This document shows, one piece after another, positions 36,256 through 44,677 of a stretch of 64,000 nt of DNA; within the stretch, counting starts at the first letter, position 1, and each line of letters opens with the position of its first letter. The DNA is from Thermophilibacter provencensis (GTDB lineage Bacteria; Actinomycetota; Coriobacteriia; Coriobacteriales; Atopobiaceae). The notes beneath the pieces were generated by a model that worked only from the letters and a program-made list of their open reading frames with translations, made no database searches and was not told the origin of the DNA. The stretch is taken from contig NZ_LT671417.1 of the NCBI RefSeq assembly GCF_900128445.1, positions 682,001 to 746,000 of the forward strand, given 5' to 3'. The translations under genes were made by a program, and so were the position numbers.

Positions 36256-37248
36256 ATGAGGCGTCCCGCAATCGTCATCGTGACCTTCAAGCGCCAGGGG
36301 CTCCTTGCGGGGCTCCTCGAGTCCATCCTGGGGCTCACCGTGGCGCCGTGGCGCGTGGTGGTGGTGGACAACGAGAACTCCCCCGAGACGGCCCGGATTG
36401 TGGGGGAGTTCTCCGGGCGCGCCCGCGCGCTCTGGGGCGACACCACGGACGACCTCGATGCCGAGGGCGGCGCGGATCGCGTGGTCTATGACCCCATGGG
36501 GGAGAACACCGGGGGCTCGGGCGGATTCTCCGAGGGGGTGCGCCGCGCCCACGAGCTCGGCGCCGAGTGGTTCTGGGTCATGGACGACGACGTTGCCGTG
36601 GAGCCGGACGGCCTTGAGACGCTCGCCCGCTGGAGCGAGGAGGCCCAGGCCGTGATGGGCCTGCGCCGGGACTTCGATGACGGGCACTTCTTCTGGCAGC
36701 ACCGCTTCTGGCCGCGCCTCGCGATCTACAACCCCCTCTCGCGCGACGGCTGGCGTCCCGGGGAGCGCTACAAGCTGTGCAACGCGCTCTGCTTCGAGGG
36801 AGGGTTCTTCTCGCGTGAGGTGGTCGACCAGATCGGCCTGCCCGACGCCCGCTTCTTCATCTACCTGGACGATGCCCTCTACGGCTACCTGGCCAGCAAG
36901 GTGACGCCGGTCTACTACGTGCCCGACTACGTGCTCTCGCGCAGGCGCGAGGTGGCCAACCAGGCCGTGGGGTCCGTGCGCCAGCTCAACTCCACCTCCG
37001 ACATGACGCGCTACTACATCACGCGCAACCGCGGGTATCTGGCGCGCTACTTCATGCTCCACGGCGACTACAGCGCCCCCGGCTTTGCCCTGGGGACGCT
37101 GCTTACCTTCGCGAAGGAGCTCTGTCGCATCCTGATTGTTGACCGCTCCCACCTGGTCTCGGGGATGCGTCGGCTCGTTGCGGGCCACTGTGAGGCGCGA
37201 CGGATTCTCCATGACCCCACCTGGGAGCCGATGCCGCCGCTTCGGTAG
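36256..37248 (+). CDS. Family 2 glycosyltransferase, galactofuranosyl/rhamnosyl-transferase-like
   Basis: The 330-residue protein has RRPAIVIVTFKRQGLLAGLL, VVVVDNENSPETARIV, NTGGSGGFSEGVRRAHELGA and FWVMDDDVAVEPDGLE. The NxGGSGGF and MDDD motifs are characteristic of the GlfT2/RfbN-like branch that transfers galactofuranose or rhamnose. The later YYITRNRGYLARY motif is also typical of this branch. ATG at 36256 follows GAGAGGTGGGGG. With the two other glycosyltransferases and LCP proteins nearby, it suggests a cell-envelope glycan locus. Confidence 0.82.
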   Translation: MRRPAIVIVTFKRQGLLAGLLESILGLTVAPWRVVVVDNENSPETARIVGEFSGRARALWGDTTDDLDAEGGADRVVYDPMGENTGGSGGFSEGVRRAHELGAEWFWVMDDDVAVEPDGLETLARWSEEAQAVMGLRRDFDDGHFFWQHRFWPRLAIYNPLSRDGWRPGERYKLCNALCFEGGFFSREVVDQIGLPDARFFIYLDDALYGYLASKVTPVYYVPDYVLSRRREVANQAVGSVRQLNSTSDMTRYYITRNRGYLARYFMLHGDYSAPGFALGTLLTFAKELCRILIVDRSHLVSGMRRLVAGHCEARRILHDPTWEPMPPLR

Positions 37249-37328
37249 GGAGTGGGCGGCCGCGGGGTCGGTATGGCGTACAATCAGTTGTTGCCCCTAT
37301 GCGGCTGACCCAAGTGGAGAGGACTCAC

Positions 37329-38603
37329 GTGGCCGAGAAGCGCGACTTCCTGGACGAGCTCATTGACCTGCAGAGCGACTGGCGCGCCCTGTCCGATCTG
37401 CCCAGTTCGATGGTGAGCTCAATCACGGGCGAGACCGAGCGCAAGGTCTTCAATCCCGCTGACTACAAGGAGAAGCCCTTCGCCAACTCCAACCGATGCC
37501 TGAGGGTGGCGTCGGGGCGCGAGGACGTGTGCTCCCGCTGCCTTGAGGCGTGCCCGGTCCACGCGGTCACGATCCACAACCAGTCCGTCCTTATCGGCGA
37601 CGACTGCCGCAAGTGCGGCCTGTGCGCCGCGGTGTGCCCCACGGAGACGTTCTCAACGCGCCGTCATACCCCGCGCCAGGTCTATGACAAGATCGCCCGC
37701 GCCGCCTCTGCCTACGAGCAGTGCTACGTCACGTGCACGCGCGCGCTCAAGCGCGTTCCCAAGGAGAACGAGGTCGTGCTCGCGTGCGTGGGGGCCATCC
37801 CGCGCGATCTGTGGTTCTCCCTGCTCGCCGACTACGACAACATAAGCGTCTACCTGCCCGTGGGCATCTGCGACCGCTGTCGCACCACCACGGGCGAGGA
37901 GGTCTATACCGACGCCATCGGCACCGCCGAGGAGTGGGCGGACGCCGCGCTCGGCCTGGAGGTCGAGGGCACGGCGCTCACGCACGAGCTCACGCGCGCC
38001 TACAAGCGGAGCCAGTTCGTGAGCGGGGCCATCCACTCCGCCGAGCGACTCGTCACGCGGACGAACCCGGCGCTTGCCGGCGCCAAGGCGGTGGCCCAGA
38101 AGATCTCCGACCACTCCAAGCGGCTCGACCGCCTGCAGCGCGAGCTCGAGGCGGCCGTGGGCGCCAAGACGTCCACCAACCGCCAGCGCGTCCTCACTCA
38201 GAGCCGCAAGCTCATGATGGGTGCGCTCCAGCATGACGAGGGCCTCGCCGACCTGGTGAGGCTCGAGGTCCCGGTATGCGACTCGTCGCTCTGCACCATG
38301 TGCGGGGACTGCGCAAAGGCGTGCACCACCCGTGCAATCGACCTCGACAAGAAGGGCCACATCACGGTGCGCAGCCCCTACTGCGTGAGCTGCGGGGCGT
38401 GCGTCACCGTCTGCGAGGACGGCGCTCTCTCCATGGAGCCGATGGACGTGCACGAGCTCGTGGTGCCGGACAAGGTCGCCGAGGAGGTCGCGCGCAAGAA
38501 GGCCCAGGCGAAGGAGCAGGCGACAAAGTATTTGGACGAGGGCAAGAAGCAGCTTAACCGCGTGGCTGACGCGCTGGAGAAGCTCGACGATGATGAAGCG
38601 TGA
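37329..38603 (+). CDS. Ferredoxin-type protein with two pairs of 4Fe-4S clusters
   Basis: The 424-residue cytoplasmic protein has an N-terminal cluster pair (CSRCLEACPVHAV, CRKCGLCAAVCPTE) and a C-terminal pair (CTMCGDCAKACTTRAI, CVSCGACVTVCEDGA). Between them is a 200-residue domain with four isolated cysteines in short contexts (EQCYVTCTRAL, VLACVG, GICDRCRTTTGEE). The C terminus is a lysine/glutamate-rich helix. It is probably an electron carrier or scaffold in anaerobic metabolism; I do not recognise a named family. GTG at 37329 follows GGAGAGG; an ATG at 37299 is the alternative. A TACAAT at 37279 could be the -10 box. Its stop codon lies in the next inverted repeat. Confidence 0.75.
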   Translation: MAEKRDFLDELIDLQSDWRALSDLPSSMVSSITGETERKVFNPADYKEKPFANSNRCLRVASGREDVCSRCLEACPVHAVTIHNQSVLIGDDCRKCGLCAAVCPTETFSTRRHTPRQVYDKIARAASAYEQCYVTCTRALKRVPKENEVVLACVGAIPRDLWFSLLADYDNISVYLPVGICDRCRTTTGEEVYTDAIGTAEEWADAALGLEVEGTALTHELTRAYKRSQFVSGAIHSAERLVTRTNPALAGAKAVAQKISDHSKRLDRLQRELEAAVGAKTSTNRQRVLTQSRKLMMGALQHDEGLADLVRLEVPVCDSSLCTMCGDCAKACTTRAIDLDKKGHITVRSPYCVSCGACVTVCEDGALSMEPMDVHELVVPDKVAEEVARKKAQAKEQATKYLDEGKKQLNRVADALEKLDDDEA

Positions 38604-38646
38604 CACGGGGACGGAGGAACTGTCACCGCTCCGTCCCCGTGTCACG
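38599..38646. repeat. 17-bp inverted repeat overlapping a stop codon
   Basis: CGTGACACGGGGACGGA (38599-38615) pairs exactly with 38630-38646 around a 14-base loop. The stop codon of the Fe-S protein (38601-38603) lies within the left arm. Similar GTGACACGGGGACGG elements are known to me as dispersed REP-like repeats in clostridia and actinobacteria. It may also act as terminator before ychF. Confidence 0.75.
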
Positions 38647-38668
38647 CCCGTGACGTAAGGAGAAGAAC

Positions 38669-39745
38669 GTGTCGCTTTCCATCGGTATTGTGGGCCTGCC
38701 CAACGTGGGCAAGTCGACGCTGTTTACCGCGCTCACCAAGAAGGGCGGCCTTGCGGCCAACTACCCCTTCGCCACGATCGACCCCAACGTGGGCATCGTG
38801 GACGTTCCCGACGAGCGGCTGGGCAAGCTGGCGGACATCGTGCACCCCGGGCGCATCGTGCCGGCCACGGTCGAGTTCGTCGACATCGCCGGTCTGGTGA
38901 AGGGTGCCAACGAGGGCGAGGGCCTGGGCAACCAGTTCCTGGCCAACATCCGCGAGACCGACGCCATCTGCGAGGTGGTGCGCTACTTCTCCGACCCCAA
39001 CGTCATGCGCGAGGTGGGCCGCGTGGGCGACTTCGTCGACCCTGCGGGCGACGCGGACACCATCATGACCGAGCTCATCCTCGCAGACATCCAGAGCCTG
39101 GAGAAGCAGCTCCCGCGCCTCGAGAAGGAGGCCAAGCGCGACAAGGAGCTCGCGCTGAAGGCCGGCGTCGCGGCTCGCCTGCTCGACTGGCTGAACGAGG
39201 GCAACCGCGCCGCCACGATGGAGATGACCGACGAGGAGCGCGCCGAGGCCAAGGGCCTCTTCCTGCTCACGATGAAGCCGATCCTCTACGTGGCCAACGT
39301 GGACGAGGACCAGCTCGGCGAGCAGCTCGCCCCCATTGACGGCGTGACGCCGATCCCCATCTGCGCCAAGGTGGAGGCCGAGCTCTCCGAGCTCGAGCCC
39401 GAGGAGGCCGCGGAGTATCTGGCGGACCTCGGGCTCGAGAAGAGCGGTCTCGAGGTGCTCGCGCAGGCCGCATACCGCCTGCTGGGCCTGCAGAGCTACT
39501 TCACCGCGGGCGAGATGGAGGTCAAGGCCTGGACCGTCCGCGTGGGCGCCAAGGCCCCCGAGGCGGCTGGCGTCATCCACTCGGACTTCGAGCGCGGCTT
39601 CATCAAGGCCGAGGTCGCCAGCTATGAGGACTACGTCGCGCTTGGAGGCGAGGCGGGCTGCAAGAACGCCGGCAAGCTCCGCATCGAGGGCAAGGACTAC
39701 GTCGTCCAGGACGGCGACGTCATGCATTTCCGCTTTAACGTGTAG
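38669..39745 (+). CDS. ychF: Redox-regulated ATPase YchF (Obg-related)
   Basis: YchF is a ribosome-associated Obg-family P-loop protein that hydrolyses ATP. The 358-residue protein has [54 protein letters not shown], and the C-terminal TGS-like [35 protein letters not shown] in segments. NVDED stands where GTPases have NKxD, in keeping with adenine specificity. GTG start at 38669 follows AAGGAGAAG. Confidence 0.96.
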   Translation: MSLSIGIVGLPNVGKSTLFTALTKKGGLAANYPFATIDPNVGIVDVPDERLGKLADIVHPGRIVPATVEFVDIAGLVKGANEGEGLGNQFLANIRETDAICEVVRYFSDPNVMREVGRVGDFVDPAGDADTIMTELILADIQSLEKQLPRLEKEAKRDKELALKAGVAARLLDWLNEGNRAATMEMTDEERAEAKGLFLLTMKPILYVANVDEDQLGEQLAPIDGVTPIPICAKVEAELSELEPEEAAEYLADLGLEKSGLEVLAQAAYRLLGLQSYFTAGEMEVKAWTVRVGAKAPEAAGVIHSDFERGFIKAEVASYEDYVALGGEAGCKNAGKLRIEGKDYVVQDGDVMHFRFNV

Positions 39746-39902
39746 CGGCTCATGTGGTCTGGGGACGGGCCCCTGATGGCCCCGCCCGCAGAGGCACTTC
39801 GCGCATGCGCTTAGGGGCCTTTGCGAGAGGGTCGTCGGGGGCCTGCCGTTGATGCGGCTTTGCCGCCGGAATGGGGGCAGTCGGCCGCCCCTGTATATGA
39901 AT

Positions 39903-39934
39903 GCGCCCCGCACGCTCTTCGGCGTGCGGGGCGC
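39903..39934. terminator. Bidirectional terminator between ychF and LCP gene
   Basis: GCGCCCCGCACGC (39903-39915) pairs perfectly with GCGTGCGGGGCGC (39922-39934) around TCTTCG. It separates convergent genes. The rest of the 227-base gap (39746-39972) is GC-rich with minor dyads and no gene. Confidence 0.75.
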
Positions 39935-39972
39935 GAGTCGCTGTTCTTGTCGGCGGGCCCTCCCCGCCTGCG

Positions 39973-41517
39973 CTATCCGAGGTCTGACCCCAGGATGACG
40001 ACGACGTCATACTCCGTTGAGTGGGTCCCGTCGTTCTCGTGGACCTGCGAGCTGCTCACCCCGAGGGTCTCGGCCACGCCCACGGCGGCGCTCTCGGAGC
40101 TGCCGTTGTAGTAGATTGCGGTGGTGGTGATGCCGCCCTCCGAGGCGTTGCCGGAGACCGCGTCGAAGCCCGCCACGGCAAGGTCCGTCGCCGTGCTGCC
40201 CGCGAGTCCGGCGATGCCGGTGCCGTTGAGGACGATGACGTCGCCGGAGTAGGTGGGCTCGACGGAGGGGGCGTCGCTGGAATCGGAGCCCGAGCTCGTG
40301 CCGCCCCCGTCCGAGATGTTTGTGCCGCTGCCGATGGAGCCCGCGACGCCGGCGGTGAAGTCCTGGCTGGCGTCGGAGTAGGGCGACTCTCCCGCCTTGA
40401 CGCGATCCATCATCTCGTTCCAGGCGTCCTCGTCCACGATCTCGTACCAGAGGTTGTTGATGTACTCGGAGATGGTGGGAACCTGCCCGGAGTACATGTT
40501 GTTGTCGACGTCGAAGCTGCGGAACTGACCGACGAGGCCGACGATGTCGGTGACGCTGAAGTCGGTGGTCACGCTGTTGGCGAGCTCGGAGACCGTTGCG
40601 GCCATGGTGGTGAGGTCGCCGAGCTGCAGGACCTTCTTCACGATGGCGCCGATCACCATGCGCTGGTTTGCGGCACGGTAGAAGTCGCCGCCGCCGTACT
40701 CGTCGTAGGCGTGGCGCGCGCGGCAGAGGCCGAGCGCCTGCTCGCCGTTGAGGGTCTGGGTGCCCGCGGGAAGGTCGATGACGGCATAGTCGTCCTGGAC
40801 GGCGACGGGCAGCGTGACCTCGATGCCGCCGATGGTGTCGACGATGGAGATGAGCTGCTCGAAGTCAATCTCGGCGTAGTGCGAGATGTCGACGCCCGCA
40901 AAGTCCGAGACCACGTCGACCATGTAGGCCGCGCCGCCGAAGGAATAGGCGGCGTTGATCTTCTGCTCGCCGTTGGCGCCCATGTCAACCATCGTGTCAC
41001 GCGGGATGGAGACGAGCGTCACCTTCTGCCCGGGCGGGTCCACGCGTGCGAGGATGATGGTGTCCGCACGGAAGTTCGAGGCGTCCGCGCCCCACTCCTC
41101 CGAGCGGCCCTCGCTCTTGTCCACGCCCAGGAGCAGCATGTAGAAGGGCTCCTGGGGCTCAACGGCCACGAGCTGCTGGCGGAGCTCCGCGGAGACGCCC
41201 TCGTTGAGGCGGCTGTTGATGTCCGCGAGGTAGAGCCCGAGCGCGCTGCCCGCGCCGGCGAGAAGGACGAGGACGGTGATGAGGAAGACCTTGAGGACCC
41301 TGCCGCGGCCCTTGCGGCGCTGGCGGCGCTTGTAGGCGTCGACGCCGTCGGCGCGCGACGGCGCGCTTCTCGCCGCGTTGCCGGTGGGGGTGGAGCGGCG
41401 GCTTGTGCCGCGGGTCTGCACGACGGGCTCGAACTGCGATGCGCCCCCGTAGAGGCTGTCCGAGAGACGCGCCTGCTCCGCGCTGGTCATGCGCTTGTGC
41501 TTTTTCCTGTCGGGCAC
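39973..41517 (-). CDS. LytR-CpsA-Psr family cell-wall polymer ligase with LytR_C domain
   Basis: LCP enzymes attach lipid-linked glycopolymers to peptidoglycan outside the membrane. The 514-residue protein has a basic cytosolic head (about 95 residues), one membrane helix (VLKVFLITVLVLLAGAGSAL), an LCP domain with MLLLGVDKSEG, RADTIILARVDP, LVSIPRDTMVDM, KINAAYSFGG and LCRARHAYDEYGGGDFYRAANQR (catalytic Arg/Asp pattern), then a Ser/Asp-rich linker and a C-terminal LytR_C domain (VIVLNGTGIAGLAGSTATDL). It fits the neighbouring glycosyltransferase genes. Confidence 0.93.
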   Translation of the reverse strand: MPDRKKHKRMTSAEQARLSDSLYGGASQFEPVVQTRGTSRRSTPTGNAARSAPSRADGVDAYKRRQRRKGRGRVLKVFLITVLVLLAGAGSALGLYLADINSRLNEGVSAELRQQLVAVEPQEPFYMLLLGVDKSEGRSEEWGADASNFRADTIILARVDPPGQKVTLVSIPRDTMVDMGANGEQKINAAYSFGGAAYMVDVVSDFAGVDISHYAEIDFEQLISIVDTIGGIEVTLPVAVQDDYAVIDLPAGTQTLNGEQALGLCRARHAYDEYGGGDFYRAANQRMVIGAIVKKVLQLGDLTTMAATVSELANSVTTDFSVTDIVGLVGQFRSFDVDNNMYSGQVPTISEYINNLWYEIVDEDAWNEMMDRVKAGESPYSDASQDFTAGVAGSIGSGTNISDGGGTSSGSDSSDAPSVEPTYSGDVIVLNGTGIAGLAGSTATDLAVAGFDAVSGNASEGGITTTAIYYNGSSESAAVGVAETLGVSSSQVHENDGTHSTEYDVVVILGSDLG

Positions 41518-41673
41518 GAGGGACCCTTCTGTCGTTGGGGGGCCACAGAGCCCCGCGAGCGGCTTATATACAATCTAGGAATAATACGAGAGCCAAATGT
41601 AAGGCGCATGAAGGCCCATAAAATCGTGCGGATTCTTACGAAAATGCAATAATGGATAAGATTTGTGCACATT

Positions 41674-41689
41674 GCGTCTGAAAGACGCG
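41674..41689 (+). promoter_or_regulatory. Short hairpin in guaA leader; promoter region
   Basis: GCGTCT-GAAA-GACGC forms a 5- to 6-bp stem ahead of the guaA ribosome binding site. Upstream, AT-rich DNA (41560-41665) holds several -10-like boxes (TACAAT 41569-41574, TAAGAT 41657-41662) for the divergent LCP and guaA genes, but no clear -35 pair. No guanine-riboswitch core was recognised. Confidence 0.3.
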
Positions 41690-41711
41690 TGGCGAGAAGA
41701 CCGGAGGATGT

Positions 41712-43301
41712 ATGAGCGAGGCTACCCCCAAGCAGTTTGTGGCGGTTCTGGACTTTGGCGCCCAGTACGGGCAGCTGATTGCGCGTCGCGTGCGCGACCT
41801 GCACGTGTACTCGGAGATCGTGCCCTGCGACATCCCCGCAGACGAGCTTGCGGCCATGAGGCCCTCCGCGCTCATTCTCTCCGGCGGCCCGGCGAGCGTC
41901 TACGCCGAGGACGCGCCGAGCGTCGACCCCGCGATCTTCTCGCTTGGTCTGCCGGTGCTGGGCTTCTGCTACGGGCACCAGATCATGGCCGTCACGCTGG
42001 GCGGCGAGGTCGCGCACTCCGAGGTGGGCGAGTACGGCCCGGCCACCATCGCTCGCGAGGGCGACTCCGCGCTCTTTGCCGGCACGCCCGACGAGCAGAC
42101 CGTGTGGATGAGCCACCGCGACGCCGTGAGCCGCGTGCCCGAGGGATTCGTCGTCACGTCGAGCACGGACGTGTGCCCGGTGGCCTCCATGGAGTGCGCC
42201 GAGCGTCTCCTCTATTCGACGCAGTTCCACCCGGAGGTGCGCCACACCGAGCACGGCCGCAGGCTGCTGGAGAACTTCCTCTTTGGAATCTGCGGGCTCG
42301 ATGCCACGTGGACCATGGACAACATCATTGACGAGAAGGTCGCGGAGATCCGCGCGCAGGTGGGGGGGCGCAAGGTCATCCTCGGCCTTTCTGGCGGCGT
42401 TGATTCCTCGGTGGTGGCCGCGCTCGTGCACCGCGCGATCGGCGACCAGCTGACCTGCGTCTTCGTGAACCACGGCATGCTGCGCAAGGGCGAGCCGGAG
42501 ATGGTCGAGGAGGTCTTCCGCGACCAGTTCCAGGTGCCGCTCGTGCACGTGCACGCCGAGCAGCGCTACGAGCGCCTGCTTGCCGGCGTGACCGAGCCGG
42601 AGGAGAAGCGCCGTCGCATTGGCTCCGAGTTCTGGAAGGTCTTCTTTGACGAGGCGCAGCGCATCGGCGGCGTGGAGATGCTCGCGCAGGGAACCATCTA
42701 CCCCGACATCATCGAGTCCGGCGCGCGCAAGACGGGCGGCAAGGCGTCCACGATCAAGAGCCACCACAACCTGATCCCGTTTCCCGAGGGCGTGCACTTT
42801 GACCTCATCGAGCCGCTCGACCACTTCTTCAAGGACGAGGTTCGCGAGCTGGGCGTGGCGCTCGGCCTGCCGGACCGCATGGTGTACCGCCAGCCGTTCC
42901 CGGGCCCGGGCCTTGCCATCCGCATCATCGGCGAGGTGACGACCGAGAAGCTCGAGGTCCTCAAGAACGCCGACGCCATCGTGCGCGAGGAGCTCGACGC
43001 CTACAACGAGCGCCTCTTCGAGGAGACGGGCGAGCGCAACTCCGAGCACAGCTGCTGGCAGTACTTTGCCGTGCTGCCGGACATCCGCTCGGTGGGCGTG
43101 ATGGGCGATGAGCGTACGTATGCGCGCCCGGTGATCGTGCGCGCGGTGGAGAGCTCCGACGCGATGACCGCGGACTGGGCGAAGCTGCCGTATGACGTGC
43201 TGGGCCGCATCTCCAGCCGCATCGTCGCCGAGGTTCCCGGCGTGAACCGCGTGGTGTACGATGTCACGCCCAAGCCGCCGGCGACAATCGAGTGGGAGTA
43301 G
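41712..43301 (+). CDS. guaA: GMP synthase (glutamine-hydrolysing)
   Basis: Converts XMP to GMP using glutamine and ATP. The 529-residue protein has the class I amidotransferase domain (LILSGGPASVYAEDAP, nucleophile in LGFCYGHQIMAV, FHPEV), the ATP-pyrophosphatase P-loop LGLSGGVDSSVVAAL, and the dimerisation domain ending VTPKPPATIEWE. ATG at 41712 follows CGGAGGATGT. The last 39 bases overlap an att-like repeat: the 3' end of guaA is a known integration site for genomic islands in Gram-positives, and integrase genes follow here. Confidence 0.97.
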   Translation: MSEATPKQFVAVLDFGAQYGQLIARRVRDLHVYSEIVPCDIPADELAAMRPSALILSGGPASVYAEDAPSVDPAIFSLGLPVLGFCYGHQIMAVTLGGEVAHSEVGEYGPATIAREGDSALFAGTPDEQTVWMSHRDAVSRVPEGFVVTSSTDVCPVASMECAERLLYSTQFHPEVRHTEHGRRLLENFLFGICGLDATWTMDNIIDEKVAEIRAQVGGRKVILGLSGGVDSSVVAALVHRAIGDQLTCVFVNHGMLRKGEPEMVEEVFRDQFQVPLVHVHAEQRYERLLAGVTEPEEKRRRIGSEFWKVFFDEAQRIGGVEMLAQGTIYPDIIESGARKTGGKASTIKSHHNLIPFPEGVHFDLIEPLDHFFKDEVRELGVALGLPDRMVYRQPFPGPGLAIRIIGEVTTEKLEVLKNADAIVREELDAYNERLFEETGERNSEHSCWQYFAVLPDIRSVGVMGDERTYARPVIVRAVESSDAMTADWAKLPYDVLGRISSRIVAEVPGVNRVVYDVTPKPPATIEWE

Positions 43302-43392
43302 TCTGACAGGGTTCTGACCTGTATTTTTGAGTGCCGCACTGTGCTGCTGAGTTTCGTTTTGTACGAGAGTCACGGCAAAGCCGCCAGCGACA
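43263..43392 (+). repeat. att-like direct repeat of the guaA 3' end
   Basis: 43263-43286 (inside guaA) and 43369-43392 are 24-bp direct repeats with 21 matches (core AAGCCGCCRGCGACA). The second copy still encodes V-T-A-K-P-P-A-T in one frame, so it looks like a displaced guaA end. This is what an integrase that targets guaA leaves at a junction. The far att site is not in the window. Confidence 0.65.
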
Positions 43393-43416
43393 TTGGTGAG
43401 TAAATCCGATTATCGA

Positions 43417-43449
43417 GCCTCTGTTCCCGCGTCGGAACGGAGGCTTTTT
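43417..43449 (+). terminator. Intrinsic terminator downstream of guaA repeat
   Basis: GCCTCTGTTCC (43417-43427) pairs with GGAACGGAGGC (43434-43444) with one G-U pair, followed by TTTTT. It probably ends the guaA transcript. Confidence 0.75.
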
Positions 43450-43457
43450 CTTTGGCT

Positions 43458-43832
43458 ATTTACTCCCTTTCACCTGCAATTTCGCGATTTACTCCCCGTG
43501 TTTCGAGACGGCAAGGCACGGGGCGGTATTCGGAGGAATGGGAGTAAGGATTTATCCCGAGTGAGTAGACGCGCGATTTTTGTCCCCGAGAACGAAAAGG
43601 GGCCGTTTTAGGTCCTTTGAAACTCAAATCGAACTCAATAGGCCTTTTGACGGTCTCTGTGCGGCGTTTTCCCAGGTCGTTAATGGGGAGTAAAGAATCT
43701 CACCGTCTCAAGGAAAGCGGGAGTAATCAGGGGAAATGCCGCGGGGTACCGCCGTGTGCCGCCATGTAAGCCACCGCGTCATTTACTCCCCAGGTGCGCC
43801 GAAAATGCCTTTGCATGCAATGGGGAGTAAAA
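43458..43832. repeat. Seven TTTACTCCC sites, probable integrase arm-binding array
   Basis: TTTACTCCC(C) or its complement GGGGAGTAAA occurs at 43458, 43487 and 43781 in direct orientation and at 43540, 43685, 43719 and 43822 inverted. The guaA end itself has GGGAGTAG at 43294. No gene occupies 43302-43918. Short repeats in both orientations beside an att core are typical of tyrosine-integrase arm sites. Confidence 0.65.
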
Positions 43833-43918
43833 ACTCAACATACGCAGGCGTGAGCGGTGCTTACCGCCTAGCTTGGCGTCCTGATTCGGTTGCGTTGATT
43901 GAGAAATTCGGGAAGCCG

Positions 43919-44332
43919 CTACAGCGAGGCTTTCCAGTCCTCGTATTCGTCGGCGTCGATCTCGCCGTTCTCTAGCTGCGCGCGCTTCTCTGCCCACAGC
44001 TCGATCGCCATCGCCGCTTTGGGCGCGTGCGGCGCCTTGGGGTTCAGGGAGAGGCCCGAGCCGTCGGCCGAGGGAACGATGCCGAAGGAGTCCTCGAGCC
44101 GCACGAGCAGCGACATGAGGTCGCCCGCGGTCTCGACGCCGTAATCCTTGAGGGCGTTGACGGACACGCCGAGCGCCGCGGAGATGGACTCGAGCAGCTC
44201 GGGCTTCACGGCTCGGATGCCGCTCTCGTAGTGGCGCACGGCCCCCTCGGTCAGCCCGACGGCCTCGGCGAGCTGCGCCTGCGTGATGCCGCGCGACTTG
44301 CGGTACCGCCTTATGTTCTCGCCTACGGACAT
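43919..44332 (-). CDS. XRE-family transcriptional repressor
   Basis: The 137-residue protein starts MSVGENIRRYRKSRGITQAQ and continues LAEAVGLTEGAVRHYESGIR, a Cro/cI-type helix-turn-helix (residues 6-60). The rest is acidic and may form the dimer part. ATG at 44332 follows AAGGAGGG; a longer in-frame start at 44392 would extend back through the promoter. It is divergent from xis/int across a region with three near-identical palindromes, so it probably represses both itself and the excision genes. Confidence 0.85.
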   Translation of the reverse strand: MSVGENIRRYRKSRGITQAQLAEAVGLTEGAVRHYESGIRAVKPELLESISAALGVSVNALKDYGVETAGDLMSLLVRLEDSFGIVPSADGSGLSLNPKAPHAPKAAMAIELWAEKRAQLENGEIDADEYEDWKASL

Positions 44333-44363
44333 GAGCCCTCCTTCTGGAATTACGTACCCGCAT

Positions 44364-44392
44364 ATCTTACCAGCGTACGCAAATGTACGCAA
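44364..44392 (-). promoter_or_regulatory. Promoter of the XRE repressor gene
   Basis: On the minus strand TTGCGT (44387-44392) and TAAGAT (44364-44369) are separated by 17 bases. Operator O1 (44374-44389) covers the spacer and part of the -35, which suggests autorepression. Confidence 0.7.
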
Positions 44393-44454
44393 TTCTATTG
44401 ACAGTACAGATATGTACGTTTACTCTGAATCTGTAAACCGTACGTATATGTACG
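44374..44454. promoter_or_regulatory. Three operators for the XRE repressor
   Basis: O1 CGTACGCAAATGTACG (44374-44389), O2 AGTACAGATATGTACG (44403-44418) and O3 CGTACGTATATGTACG (44439-44454) share inverted half-sites CGTAC/GTACG spaced by 6 bases. O1 lies in the repressor promoter, O2 between the -35 and -10 of the xis promoter, and O3 downstream. A fourth copy occurs at 56591-56606 upstream of parA. Confidence 0.8.
44398..44426 (+). promoter_or_regulatory. Promoter of xis-int
   Basis: Consensus TTGACA (44398-44403), a 17-base spacer filled by operator O2 and TACTCT (44421-44426). It faces away from the repressor promoter, as in temperate-phage switches. Confidence 0.75.
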
Positions 44455-44472
44455 CTATTGATTGGAGGAGCC

Positions 44473-44676
44473 GTGGACGAGAAGGTGGCGAAGACGCCGA
44501 GGCCGCACATGCTGGACGCCGACGAGGTCGCGGAGCTGCTGAGGATCAAGAAAGGCAGCGCCTACGAGGTGATCAGGAGGATAAACGCCGAGCAGGAGGC
44601 GCGCGGGCGCGTGGTTATTCGCGGGCGCGTTCGAAGCGACGTCTTCGACGCCCTGTACTTCCCAGAGGTGGACTGA
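44473..44676 (+). CDS. Excisionase-like helix-turn-helix protein
   Basis: A 67-residue protein: PHMLDADEVAELLRIKKGSA with YEVIRRINAEQEARG forms a MerR/Xis-type winged helix, and GRVRSDVFDALYFPE ends it. Such small proteins, placed 1 base upstream of a tyrosine integrase, bend att DNA for excision. GTG at 44473 follows GGAGGAG. Upstream in-frame TTG at 44458 precedes that site. Confidence 0.8.
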   Translation: MDEKVAKTPRPHMLDADEVAELLRIKKGSAYEVIRRINAEQEARGRVVIRGRVRSDVFDALYFPEVD

Positions 44677-44677
44677 C

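Noticed and set aside
35000-36259. 419-codon plus-strand frame across the minus-strand glycosyltransferase
   Set aside because: The minus-strand frame contains GT2 motifs; the plus frame is a shadow that also runs through a convergent terminator.
41518-41711. Possible purine riboswitch before guaA
   Set aside because: No conserved loop sequences of the guanine aptamer and only a short 5-6 bp stem are visible.
43302-43918. Possible tRNA gene as integration target near the integrase
   Set aside because: No cloverleaf arms or TTCRANY T-loop were found; the duplicated sequence is the guaA 3' end.
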